From Candidatus Odinarchaeota archaeon (GTDB lineage Archaea > Asgardarchaeota > JAGGXT01): a DNA stretch of 19,576 nucleotides. The position numbers were made by a program, and so were the translations under genes. The stretch is taken from positions 1 to 19,576 of the forward strand of contig JAGGXT010000151.1 in the NCBI GenBank assembly GCA_021162905.1. Reading direction: 5' to 3'. Shown one piece after another: positions 7,270 to 13,873 of this stretch. Under the pieces are notes generated by a model. It was given only the letters and a program-made list of their open reading frames with translations. It did not search any database and was not told where the DNA came from. Numbering within the stretch: position 1 is the first letter of the stretch; every line of letters begins with the position of its first letter.

Positions 7270-7475
7270 TATTGAGGCAGCGTCCGAATGTGGTGGGAGT
7301 AAAGCACCGAAAGGACATTGCGGTGTGAAAGGACGTTGTGATATGGGGCTTGCGGGGTTACCCTGAACCGGGTCAAGACCGATGACTTGCTCCCCATGAA
7401 CCCAGAGGGAGCTGAGGCTGATGAGGCCCAAGGTGGATGTTCGCTCACCAATGCGGACATCCGCTGAACCCCATT
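7270..7475 (+). ncRNA. Structured GC-rich non-coding RNA, class unknown
   Basis: A sharply bounded GC-rich island of about 205 bases sits in very AT-rich DNA. In AT-rich archaea this is a hallmark of structured RNA genes. Helices I can see: CAGCGTCC (7278-7285) with GGACGTTG (7331-7338), enclosing AATGT/ACATT (7287-7291/7315-7319) and GGTG/CACC (7292-7295/7305-7308). Next, ATGGGG (7343-7348) pairs with CCCCAT (7392-7397), enclosing CTTG/CAAG (7349-7352/7374-7377) and GGTT/AACC (7356-7359/7366-7369). Last is a 10-bp hairpin, 7435-7444 with 7453-7462. Between the second and third lie CTGA (7412-7415) and CTGATGA (7418-7424), a kink-turn or box C/D-like pair. I find neither the SRP core (GGAA loop with AGCAG) nor the RNase P core (GAAAGTCC, ACAGAA). 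Strand is assigned from the promoter and the downstream T-rich tract. Confidence 0.6.
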
Positions 7476-7514
7476 TGCTTATAACTAATCTAAAAATACC
7501 TAACCACTCTCATC

Positions 7515-8915
7515 TTAGAGCTTCTCTTTACACATTTTACTGTTTTTAGATATTAGGATTATAACTATATCATTAACGTTTGTTCCAGTATAGCCAGTAT
7601 ATATTAAGGAGTTTAGTTGTTTGAGAGCCGTGTAGGAATCATTATTAGATAAGTAATCTTGTAAGTTAAAGTTTAGTTCCATTGCTTTCCTTTTGGTCAA
7701 GCAGTCACATATAGCTCCAGCAGCATCTGTCGGTCCATCTATACCGTCTGTACCAAAAGATGAAACAATAACTGGAATATACGGATCCATTTCATTTAAA
7801 AACGAAAGAACCAATTCTTGATTTCGACCACCAGTACCACTTCCTTTAACAGTTACAGTTGTTTCACCTCCTAGGAGGATAGCAAGAGGTGGCTCACCAA
7901 GTACACCATTTAGATAAGTATCCTCAGCGAGATAATATAAGAAATTGCCTATCTCCCGAGCTTCGCCTACTAACCTTGAGGTTAATACTATTGCGTGAAT
8001 CTTTTTATTTTCAAAATAGTTTTTAAGTGATTGGAGTATGTCCAAGTTCTTAAGGAGTAAAATGTTTTTAACTTTTTGAAATATTGGATCATTTGGCTTT
8101 AATGTTTCATTTCGTTTGCATGATAACCCTTCTTCAATTATCTGTTTGATAGATGAAGAAATGTTATTAAATAGGCGGTACCTCGTTAGAATTCTTTTTA
8201 CATCATCAAAGGTTGAAGGATCAGGAGATGTTGGGCCGCTAGCGATTGTTGAAAGATCGTCTCCAACAACATCACTTATTATTAGTGAGATAACGAATTT
8301 TGCATTAGCTTTACTTATTAATTTCCCACCACCAAAAACGGAAAGATGCTTTCGTACAATATTAATTTCACGTATTGATGCGCCACTTCTCAAAAGTGCT
8401 TTATTGAGAGATACGTATTCTGATAGTTCTATAGGAGGCAGTGGTTTAAAAATGAGTGCAGAACCTCCACCCGAAATTAAGACTATCAGCAGATCCTTGT
8501 TGGAGATTTCATGGCTTATAAAATCCTCAATTCTTTCAGCTGCAGTGATACTTTTTTCGTTAGGGTCTGGATGACCAGCTACTATTATTTCAAATGAAGC
8601 AGGAAGTTTATTAGATCTATGAAAGGGGGATACAATAATTCCTTTATTTATGACAGAACCTAATTTTTCGTATATTCCCTCCGCCATTGCAATTGAAGCC
8701 TTTCCAAATGAGAGAAGATATATACTCTCAAAATCGGCTAACGAAAAAATTTCGTTCCTAATTTTCAATAGCTTATCTTTTTTATTATATGATAATGATC
8801 TAATAATCGTATTATATGGGTCTGCAATCCTTAAGGCGTATTCAATAGCATCAAGAACTTTTGCTCTTTCTCGATTTTCGGAGACCAAATCTGTATAATT
8901 TTTAATATAAGACAT
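7515..8915 (-). CDS. Glycerate 2-kinase (type II, MOFRL family)
   Basis: This phosphorylates D-glycerate with ATP, in archaeal homologues to 2-phosphoglycerate, linking nonphosphorylative Entner-Doudoroff or serine/glyoxylate metabolism to lower glycolysis. It is 466 residues, slightly above the family norm of about 420-450. Family features: FGKAS (70-74) with the conserved lysine K72, the glycine loop SGGGSAL (148-154), FGGGKLI (194-200), SDVVGDDLSTIASGPT (214-229), GGETTVTV (349-356), GTGGRNQE (360-367), and the MOFRL domain signature FGTDGIDGPTDAAGA (387-401). The start ATG is preceded by GGTGA at a six-base spacing. It is a single-gene unit, divergent from the ABC exporter, with a shared TTTTATAA element between them. 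A hydroxypyruvate reductase role for the same family name is an old misannotation. Confidence 0.94.
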   Translation of the reverse strand: MSYIKNYTDLVSENRERAKVLDAIEYALRIADPYNTIIRSLSYNKKDKLLKIRNEIFSLADFESIYLLSFGKASIAMAEGIYEKLGSVINKGIIVSPFHRSNKLPASFEIIVAGHPDPNEKSITAAERIEDFISHEISNKDLLIVLISGGGSALIFKPLPPIELSEYVSLNKALLRSGASIREINIVRKHLSVFGGGKLISKANAKFVISLIISDVVGDDLSTIASGPTSPDPSTFDDVKRILTRYRLFNNISSSIKQIIEEGLSCKRNETLKPNDPIFQKVKNILLLKNLDILQSLKNYFENKKIHAIVLTSRLVGEAREIGNFLYYLAEDTYLNGVLGEPPLAILLGGETTVTVKGSGTGGRNQELVLSFLNEMDPYIPVIVSSFGTDGIDGPTDAAGAICDCLTKRKAMELNFNLQDYLSNNDSYTALKQLNSLIYTGYTGTNVNDIVIILISKNSKMCKEKL

Positions 8916-8957
8916 TTGTATTCACCAGATAATCATTATGAACAAAAATATTATTAA

Positions 8958-8965
8958 TTTTATAA
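8958..8965. promoter_or_regulatory. Shared TATA element between glycerate kinase and ABC exporter
   Basis: The near-symmetric TTTTATAA lies in the 92-base divergent gap. On the minus strand it predicts a start near 8936, giving the kinase a leader of about 20 bases that holds its GGTGA site. On the plus strand it predicts a start near 8985, ahead of the permease. One element reading both ways would couple the two units, but separate promoters are equally possible. Confidence 0.35.
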
Positions 8966-9007
8966 CGATAAATGATAATATCTTATGCTTAATAAAAGGA
9001 TTAGCAA

Positions 9008-9562
9008 GTGAGAATTATGAGTGTGATAAGAATATTATTAACATCATGGAAAGTATCTCTACGCTCTCGAAGAAGACTGATTTCGTTTGTTGTAATATAT
9101 AGTATTTTAGCGATTTGGATATCTGTAGTTCTTAGAAGATGGGCTTGGACGAATCCTATGTTTCTATACGATGCCATTTTTGTGCTCATTACAGGAGCCA
9201 TTGTTGCGACTGTATACGGCTTTATAGTTTCACATTTTAGGCAGAAAGATATAGCAACCTTGAAATGCTTGGGTTGGAACAATAACGAAATAAAATGGTT
9301 TGTAGCAGGAGAGCTTGTTTTTGTTACAGTTATATCCTTTATTGGGACATTGGAGATCTTTTTCGAAATAGTTGGAGTGTTATATTACTTTCTGGGAAAT
9401 AGTGTTGTTAATTTGGATATAGTTAGATTCATAATATTTCCACCTCATGTTCTTATTGTATCCTTTATAACAATACTTATAGCGCAAATACCAGGAATTA
9501 TGATTGCTACATGGAGGGTCTTATCTGTAAGACCCATCGTTGCTCTGAGAAGGACAATTTAG
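9008..9562 (+). CDS. Minimal FtsX-like ABC permease
   Basis: This is the membrane subunit of a MacB/LolCDE-type ABC transporter, only 184 residues against about 380-420 for the family. I see four hydrophobic spans at about 26-44, 54-75, 98-130 and 147-170. After span two comes a cytoplasmic coupling-helix-like segment (FRQKDIATLKCLGWNNNEI), the typical FtsX signature, and the C-terminus ends with RPIVALRRTI, also typical (R-P-x-x-A-L-R). Spans one and two are joined by about ten residues where relatives carry an extracellular domain of roughly 200. The ends are intact, so this looks like a naturally minimal permease, probably dimerising, rather than a truncated one. The start is GTG with AAGGA upstream; ATG 9017 is an alternative. 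It sits immediately ahead of its ATPase. Confidence 0.85.
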   Translation: MRIMSVIRILLTSWKVSLRSRRRLISFVVIYSILAIWISVVLRRWAWTNPMFLYDAIFVLITGAIVATVYGFIVSHFRQKDIATLKCLGWNNNEIKWFVAGELVFVTVISFIGTLEIFFEIVGVLYYFLGNSVVNLDIVRFIIFPPHVLIVSFITILIAQIPGIMIATWRVLSVRPIVALRRTI

Positions 9563-9572
9563 GGTGATACAA

Positions 9573-10277
9573 ATGCAAAAAGAGAAAGAGTATATTATTC
9601 GTGCAATTGATGTTTGGAAGGAATATCGTCGAGGAAAAGAGATAGTTGAGGCTCTCAAAAATATAAATCTAAAAATTGAGGAAGGGGAATTTTTTATAGT
9701 AATGGGACCTTCTGGTTGTGGAAAGACCACTCTTTTAAATGTTCTAAGCAGTCTGGATAAACCTACACGAGGAAAAGTTATACTTGATGGACTTGATTTA
9801 ACTAGCATTGATGAAAGAATATTACCTCAAATACGACGTGAGAAAATAGGATTTGTTTTCCAAGAATTTAACTTAATACAAAACATGACAGCTTTCGAAA
9901 ATGTTATAGCACCTCTTCTTCCAACAGATATGAAGAAAAAGCAGATCGAGGAGAGAGGATTAGATGTCCTCAGAGCAGTTGGATTGATAGAAAGAAAGGA
10001 TCATTTTCCAAATCAGCTATCTGGTGGAGAACAGCAGAGAGTTGCAATAGCAAGAGCTTTAGTAACAAATCCTAGAGTTGTTTTTGCTGATGAGCCAACT
10101 GGAAATTTAGATAGTAAAATTGGTAACGAAATAATGAAACTGATGAGATCATTAAATAGAGAGAAAAAAATAACATTTGTCGTTGTTACACATAATGAAG
10201 CATGGAAATCTTATGCAGACAGAATTGCTTATATGAAAGATGGAGAAATTATAAAGATTGAAAGTGCTAAAAAATAG
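9573..10277 (+). CDS. ABC transporter ATPase, MacB/LolD type
   Basis: This cytoplasmic ATPase would power the adjacent FtsX-like permease. MacB-type pairs move lipids, lipoproteins, peptides or drugs by mechanotransmission; the substrate here is unknown. From ATG 9573 it is 234 residues. Walker A is GPSGCGKT (45-52), the Q-loop glutamine is in FVFQEFN (about 97), the ABC signature LSGGEQQR is at 149-156, Walker B VVFADEPTGNLD at 169-180, and the switch histidine at about 207 (VVTHN). The DEPTGNLD extension and ERxxHxPxQLSGGEQQR context are characteristic of the LolD/MacB subfamily. A GTG at 9564 lies inside GGGTGAT, which is a good ribosome binding site for ATG 9573. Ten bases separate it from the permease stop, so the two form one operon. 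It converges with the Lrp gene, six bases apart. Confidence 0.95.
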   Translation: MQKEKEYIIRAIDVWKEYRRGKEIVEALKNINLKIEEGEFFIVMGPSGCGKTTLLNVLSSLDKPTRGKVILDGLDLTSIDERILPQIRREKIGFVFQEFNLIQNMTAFENVIAPLLPTDMKKKQIEERGLDVLRAVGLIERKDHFPNQLSGGEQQRVAIARALVTNPRVVFADEPTGNLDSKIGNEIMKLMRSLNREKKITFVVVTHNEAWKSYADRIAYMKDGEIIKIESAKK

Positions 10278-10283
10278 GAATTT

Positions 10284-10793
10284 TTATTTACAGCGGCCTT
10301 GGCTTTCAAGAGTTTCAAGCAATATATTGATAGCTGGCTGCCACTCCTCTGGACGTCTATAGAGGTTCATAATAATACTTGTTTCCGTATTCTCAAAGAT
10401 ATTCATTTCCCTACTTTTCATTAAGAAAAGTTCCATCTCACGGACATTTCTGAAAATTACAATTAAAAAGACATCCCATCTACCTGTCATAGTGCCCCAG
10501 TAAAGAATAGAAACATTATTTTGCTTTGCCCATTTTAAAGCCTCTTGTATGGTTTTTTCAGTGAACTCTTTCATATTTGCTAAAATCAGAGCCATTATCG
10601 GAAAACCTATCTTTTGATAGTCTATTACGCAATGAACTCCAGTGATGATACCATTCTTAAGTAATTTCCGAACACGCTTGGCTACCGTTTGGCGGGTTAT
10701 GTTTAATTCTTTTGCAATTTCTTTATATGGAGTTTGAGCATCTTTCAGTAATCTACTAATAATATGAAGATCTATTTCGTCGAGCTTCATCAT
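10284..10793 (-). CDS. Lrp/AsnC-family transcriptional regulator
   Basis: This is a DNA-binding regulator of the feast/famine family, about 169 residues from ATG 10793. The N-terminal helix-turn-helix begins LDEIDLHIISRLLKDAQ and includes YKEIAKELNITRQTVAKRVRKL, whose second helix is the recognition helix. A beta-alpha RAM ligand-binding domain follows (GFPIMALILANMK, then WGTMTGRWDVFLIVIF with the conserved G-x-x-D-hydrophobic pattern). The C-terminus has about 20 extra residues rich in Arg, Glu and Trp. GGTGGAT directly precedes ATG 10793; an upstream TTG at 10805 abuts that site and is less likely as a start. Its own upstream region holds two ATTAAC-type palindromes, suggesting autoregulation. 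It converges with the ABC exporter, whose control by it cannot be inferred. Confidence 0.93.
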   Translation of the reverse strand: MMKLDEIDLHIISRLLKDAQTPYKEIAKELNITRQTVAKRVRKLLKNGIITGVHCVIDYQKIGFPIMALILANMKEFTEKTIQEALKWAKQNNVSILYWGTMTGRWDVFLIVIFRNVREMELFLMKSREMNIFENTETSIIMNLYRRPEEWQPAINILLETLESQGRCK

Positions 10794-10814
10794 TTTATCC
10801 ACCAAGATTTTATT

Positions 10815-10831
10815 ATTAACTTAATGTTAAT
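10815..10831. promoter_or_regulatory. Palindromic candidate operator 1 of the Lrp gene
   Basis: A perfect inverted repeat, ATTAAC-N5-GTTAAT, 22 bases upstream of the regulator's ATG. Its length and AT-rich centre fit Lrp/AsnC binding sites. It lies near the expected transcription start, where binding would repress, so autoregulation is inferred. Confidence 0.45.
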
Positions 10832-10843
10832 GAACCAAAAACT

Positions 10844-10859
10844 ATTAACATATGTTATA
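10844..10859. promoter_or_regulatory. Palindromic candidate operator 2 of the Lrp gene
   Basis: A second copy of the ATTAAC half-site with an imperfect partner (GTTATA), containing the perfect 12-base palindrome TAACATATGTTA (10846-10857). Its centre is about 28-29 bp from operator 1, close to three helical turns. This would allow cooperative binding by an Lrp multimer on one face of the DNA. Confidence 0.4.
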
Positions 10860-10944
10860 ATTCTTCTAAATAAAAGTTTTTATCTTGATAAATTAATAGA
10901 TATAAAATGAACTTGAAGTTAAAATATTATAAGAATTAAATTAC

Positions 10945-12573
10945 TTATGAAAGTAATTTGGATACGTACGGTCCATCACGCTTATAACCAAACCTAAAGT
11001 AGTACTCCCGTACTCCTATTCCACTTATAACAACAATCTTTTTTGCATCGTATTCCTCAACAGCAATACGCTCAGCATTAGAGAGTAACTTTCTTCCATA
11101 ACCTCTATGCTGCCACTCAGAAATTCTCTTAGCCGATACGCCTATTGGCAATTGAGGACCATACACATGCAACTCTCTAACTATTGCTGTTGGCATTTTA
11201 TTAATCTCCGGTCTATGCGCTTTTTCAGAAGGTATTCTTAATCTAAGGAAACCTATTAGAATATCATTTTTAACATCTTCATAACTTAAAAAGAGCTCAA
11301 TACCCTCAGAAGCTTCATATTTCGTGACTAAAAATTTAATATTATTTATATCGGGTAGAATCCCTAAATCGAGATATCTATGCCCAACCTCTCTACACCT
11401 TATTTCATGACATAATTCATTATACTTCTCTTTCAACTTTTGAAGTGCCAGTTGTCTCATATTCCCAGCTTTTGGACCTGCATCTATCATATATGCTGGT
11501 ATATCTCTCTGAACTCTTTGAATCCTTATCCATCTGGGTATTATGTGTAACACTTCTGCTATCAGTTCAGCAGCTTGTTCATCGGTATAGGGAGTGTATT
11601 TACCATTTTTCCACCACTCATAGAGCTTAGTACCTTTTACAACTACTGTCGGATATATCTTAAGCATGTCTGGTTTAAACCTAGGATCTTCAAATATCGT
11701 CTTAAACATATCTAAGTCCATTTCGAAATTAGAACCCGGTAGACCAGGCATCATGTGGTAGCATACTTTTAGTCCTGAATCCTTTAGAATTCTTGTTGCC
11801 TCGATAACGTCTTGTATCGTATGCCCCCTTTCAACTTTTTCGTATATCCAGTCGTATACTGTTTGTACTCCAAGTTCAACACGTGTAGCACCTAATTTAA
11901 GCATCATATCTACATGAGGCTCTTTTGAATAATCAGGCCTCGTCTCAATGGTCATTCCAACATTTCTAATCTTAGCACGCTCATTTTTAAGTTGAGCCTC
12001 CTCAAGAGATTTTGAAGGTTCACTATTTAGTGCATCTAAACATCCCTTAACAAACCATTCTTGGTACTCACGCGGCGTAGCAGGAAAAGTACCACCCATT
12101 ATAATTAATTCCACTTTTGATGGAACATGACCGATTGCAAGAAGTTGCATTATCCTACTTCTTACTTGTCTATATGGGTCGTACTGATTCTGAATTCCTC
12201 TTAGCGTAGCTGGTTCATAACCTGTATAACTTTGTGGGACATCTCCCAAAACACTTCCTGGGCCACCTGGGCAATACACACATCGCCCATGAGGACATGG
12301 AAATGGTTTTGTCATAACTGCAATTACTGTTACTCCAGAAATTGATCTAACTGGTTTCTTAAGCAAAAATGGCCTTAAAATACTTAATTCTTCATCAGTT
12401 GCGAGTGATAATATTTCATAGTTGGCGGGAATTTTGCTAAGACGATATTTATGACTTACCTCTTTCTTTACTTTCGTGATTATACTGTGGTCTAACTTAT
12501 CGTATTTTAGCAATTCCTCGATTATTTCACGACATGCCTTCGCAAATCGGACCTCTGCTTGAGTTAAAGACAT
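10945..12573 (-). CDS. elp3: Elp3-family tRNA uridine-34 modification enzyme
   Basis: This radical SAM and acetyltransferase protein makes cm5U-type modifications at the wobble uridine of tRNA. Archaea use Elp3 without the other Elongator subunits. It is 542 residues, normal for the family. An N-terminal tRNA-binding extension (1-80) leads into the radical SAM domain with the iron-sulfur motif CPHGRCVYC (C93, C98, C101) and GGPGS, followed by MGGTFPATP (159-167) and METRPD-like TIETRPD (208-214). The C-terminal GNAT domain (about 395-542) shows the acetyl-CoA loop HRGYGRKLL (489-497) and the closing YYFRFGY (524-530). All expected residues are present. It reads leftward from a short divergent promoter region shared with an unknown two-gene unit; the Lrp gene lies 139 bases downstream. 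Confidence 0.97.
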   Translation of the reverse strand: MSLTQAEVRFAKACREIIEELLKYDKLDHSIITKVKKEVSHKYRLSKIPANYEILSLATDEELSILRPFLLKKPVRSISGVTVIAVMTKPFPCPHGRCVYCPGGPGSVLGDVPQSYTGYEPATLRGIQNQYDPYRQVRSRIMQLLAIGHVPSKVELIIMGGTFPATPREYQEWFVKGCLDALNSEPSKSLEEAQLKNERAKIRNVGMTIETRPDYSKEPHVDMMLKLGATRVELGVQTVYDWIYEKVERGHTIQDVIEATRILKDSGLKVCYHMMPGLPGSNFEMDLDMFKTIFEDPRFKPDMLKIYPTVVVKGTKLYEWWKNGKYTPYTDEQAAELIAEVLHIIPRWIRIQRVQRDIPAYMIDAGPKAGNMRQLALQKLKEKYNELCHEIRCREVGHRYLDLGILPDINNIKFLVTKYEASEGIELFLSYEDVKNDILIGFLRLRIPSEKAHRPEINKMPTAIVRELHVYGPQLPIGVSAKRISEWQHRGYGRKLLSNAERIAVEEYDAKKIVVISGIGVREYYFRFGYKRDGPYVSKLLS

Positions 12574-12593
12574 ATTCTGACACCATGTAACCG

Positions 12594-12620
12594 TTTATAT
12601 ATCAGTTTGTCTTATATTTT
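12594..12620. promoter_or_regulatory. Divergent promoters of elp3 and the 12635 gene
   Basis: The 61-base gap holds two TATA-like elements. TTTATATAT (12594-12602), read on the plus strand, predicts a start near 12623, about 12 bases before the ATG at 12635. AAAATATAAG (12611-12620), read on the minus strand, predicts a start near 12590, with a GGTGTC ribosome binding site before the elp3 ATG. The promoters overlap closely, so the two units may compete for initiation factors. Confidence 0.4.
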
Positions 12621-12634
12621 CCAAACAAGTTCTA

Positions 12635-13057
12635 ATGAGTAGAGTATATATGTCTTTCGTGAAAGGGAAAAATATACCAACGAACATGCTCATAAATTTA
12701 ATTTCGAGCTATATGGCATTAGATAATAAGTTTATTATAGATGCTAAAAGTAAATCTGCAGAAGTCAGAGTTTCTATTTCAAAAGGAGAAGTTGTATTAT
12801 TTATTCACAGAGCAAAGGAAGAACTTTTTCTTAAAATACCTCCTCAAGCGATTTTTCCAAGTATCGATGGATCATGGATAATAACAAATGTAAAACATAG
12901 AGGTAAAAGAATTTATTTTGAACTATTTAGTGATAAATATAAAAAGAGAATAGAAGAAACAATTCAGTTGCCTGTAGAGCTCCAGATGAATATTGGTAAA
13001 TATTTTGAACTTTTAAAGTTGATTAATGAAAAATGGGATGTAGATGTTAGGAAATAA
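12635..13057 (+). CDS. Uncharacterised protein, 140 residues
   Basis: I do not recognise a family. The protein is small, basic and probably soluble. The pattern looks beta-rich in the middle (FIIDAKSKSAEVRVSISKGEVVLFIHRA, then LFLKIPP, WIITNVKHRGKRIYFELF), which would suit a small barrel or sandwich. A helix follows near 118-135. No signal peptide, membrane span or catalytic motif is visible. There is no clear ribosome binding site before the ATG and the expected leader is about 12 bases, so near-leaderless initiation is likely; ATG 12650 is an alternative. Its end overlaps the next gene by 14 bases, so the two are cotranscribed and probably translationally coupled. Confidence 0.7.
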   Translation: MSRVYMSFVKGKNIPTNMLINLISSYMALDNKFIIDAKSKSAEVRVSISKGEVVLFIHRAKEELFLKIPPQAIFPSIDGSWIITNVKHRGKRIYFELFSDKYKKRIEETIQLPVELQMNIGKYFELLKLINEKWDVDVRK

Positions 13058-13871
13058 TATAAGGACACCAAATTTTTTCAAAACTTGGCAAAGAAGGATA
13101 AATAAATTCCATGAGCAGATTTTTAAGAAGATTTTAGTCTTAACAAACCTCGCAACTATATTACTCGATAAAGCAACAATAAATTCTCTTGAAAAGTTCT
13201 CGAGGATCGATTTTTTCTTCAGCATACCTTATTTTTTGAAAAAACAGGAAGCATTTAGAAATATAAGAATAAATCATAAAGTAATATCAAGCATTGTAGA
13301 AAAAGGAATTGAGAAGGGATTAATTAAGAAAAAAGATGAATTTTTAGAATTAAAAGGGAAAAGTCTTAATTTGCACATGAGCAGTGATTTAATTAACTTC
13401 AAAAGGACGTATACTATATTTTACAACGCCTATTCAGACCTAATTTTAAGATCTATAATTTACAATATTTGTTCGATTCCATACAATATTCCAAGTAATA
13501 GTTTCGAGAAAATTTATAATTCTAATTTCTTCTTTGTGAGCTTTTTGGAGCTTATCAGAGCCACCCTATCGAGAGAAAAGGAAACTAAAATATATCTTGA
13601 AAACTTGCCAAAGAGATTAGTTTTAGAAATGAAAAAAAGGTTTAACATTACAGAGGATAATGCAAATGCGGATATTGTTATAATTAATGATCTATTTTGG
13701 CAAGATAGACACATAGACCAAAAAATAAGAAATAAAAGATTTATAATTGCACACCCCAGTAAAGATAGCTGGTGGGGCTTTTTCAATAATGTCGGAAATA
13801 TTGGAGAGTATGTAGAAATAAAAAGCAAGGGGGAATATGTGGGATTTAATCTTTTCCTATTGAGGATCTAA
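13044..13871 (+). CDS. Uncharacterised protein, 275 residues
   Basis: I do not recognise a family. The sequence is basic and rich in Phe, Ile, Asn and Lys, without signal peptide or clear transmembrane helix. The N-terminal half is helical and could include a winged-helix unit (VISSIVEKGIEKGLIKKKDEFLEL near 80-105). The C-terminal part has alternating strands (ADIVIINDLFW, RFIIAHPS, GEYVGFNLFLLRI). The two-part layout loosely recalls SAM-dependent methyltransferases with an N-terminal winged helix, but no glycine-rich SAM loop is visible, so I do not assign that. GGGATGTAG overlaps the start, inside the end of the 12635 gene. Its stop is two bases from that of the convergent giant surface-protein gene. 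Confidence 0.7.
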   Translation: MLGNNIRTPNFFKTWQRRINKFHEQIFKKILVLTNLATILLDKATINSLEKFSRIDFFFSIPYFLKKQEAFRNIRINHKVISSIVEKGIEKGLIKKKDEFLELKGKSLNLHMSSDLINFKRTYTIFYNAYSDLILRSIIYNICSIPYNIPSNSFEKIYNSNFFFVSFLELIRATLSREKETKIYLENLPKRLVLEMKKRFNITEDNANADIVIINDLFWQDRHIDQKIRNKRFIIAHPSKDSWWGFFNNVGNIGEYVEIKSKGEYVGFNLFLLRI

Positions 13872-13873
13872 TA

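Noticed and set aside
7418..7424. CTGATGA as the core of a hammerhead ribozyme
   Set aside because: A hammerhead also needs GAAA after stem II and a cleavage NUH in the right order. The sequence following 7424 has no GAAA, and the upstream GAAA copies are in other helices.
7174..7460. Two overlapping minus-strand frames (78 and 85 codons) across the GC-rich island
   Set aside because: Their composition (runs of Ser, Pro, His, Gln) matches no protein-like pattern. They use the two wrong frames of a region that folds well as RNA, and they lack convincing ribosome binding sites.
7270..7475. SRP (7S) RNA or RNase P RNA
   Set aside because: The size and GC content fit roughly, but the SRP helix 8 GGAA loop with AGCAG, and the RNase P GAAAGTCC and ACAGAA cores, are absent on both strands as far as I can read. 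Left as unknown class rather than forced.
8116..8574. 152-codon plus-strand frame opposite the glycerate kinase gene
   Set aside because: It lies antisense inside a gene with full family motifs and has no recognisable protein features. It is a shadow frame, as are the other long opposite-strand frames within polB, top6A, top6B, elp3 and the giant gene.
13044..13871. SAM-dependent methyltransferase assignment
   Set aside because: The two-domain layout is suggestive, but no glycine-rich SAM-binding loop or acidic ribose-binding residue is visible, so the function is left open.
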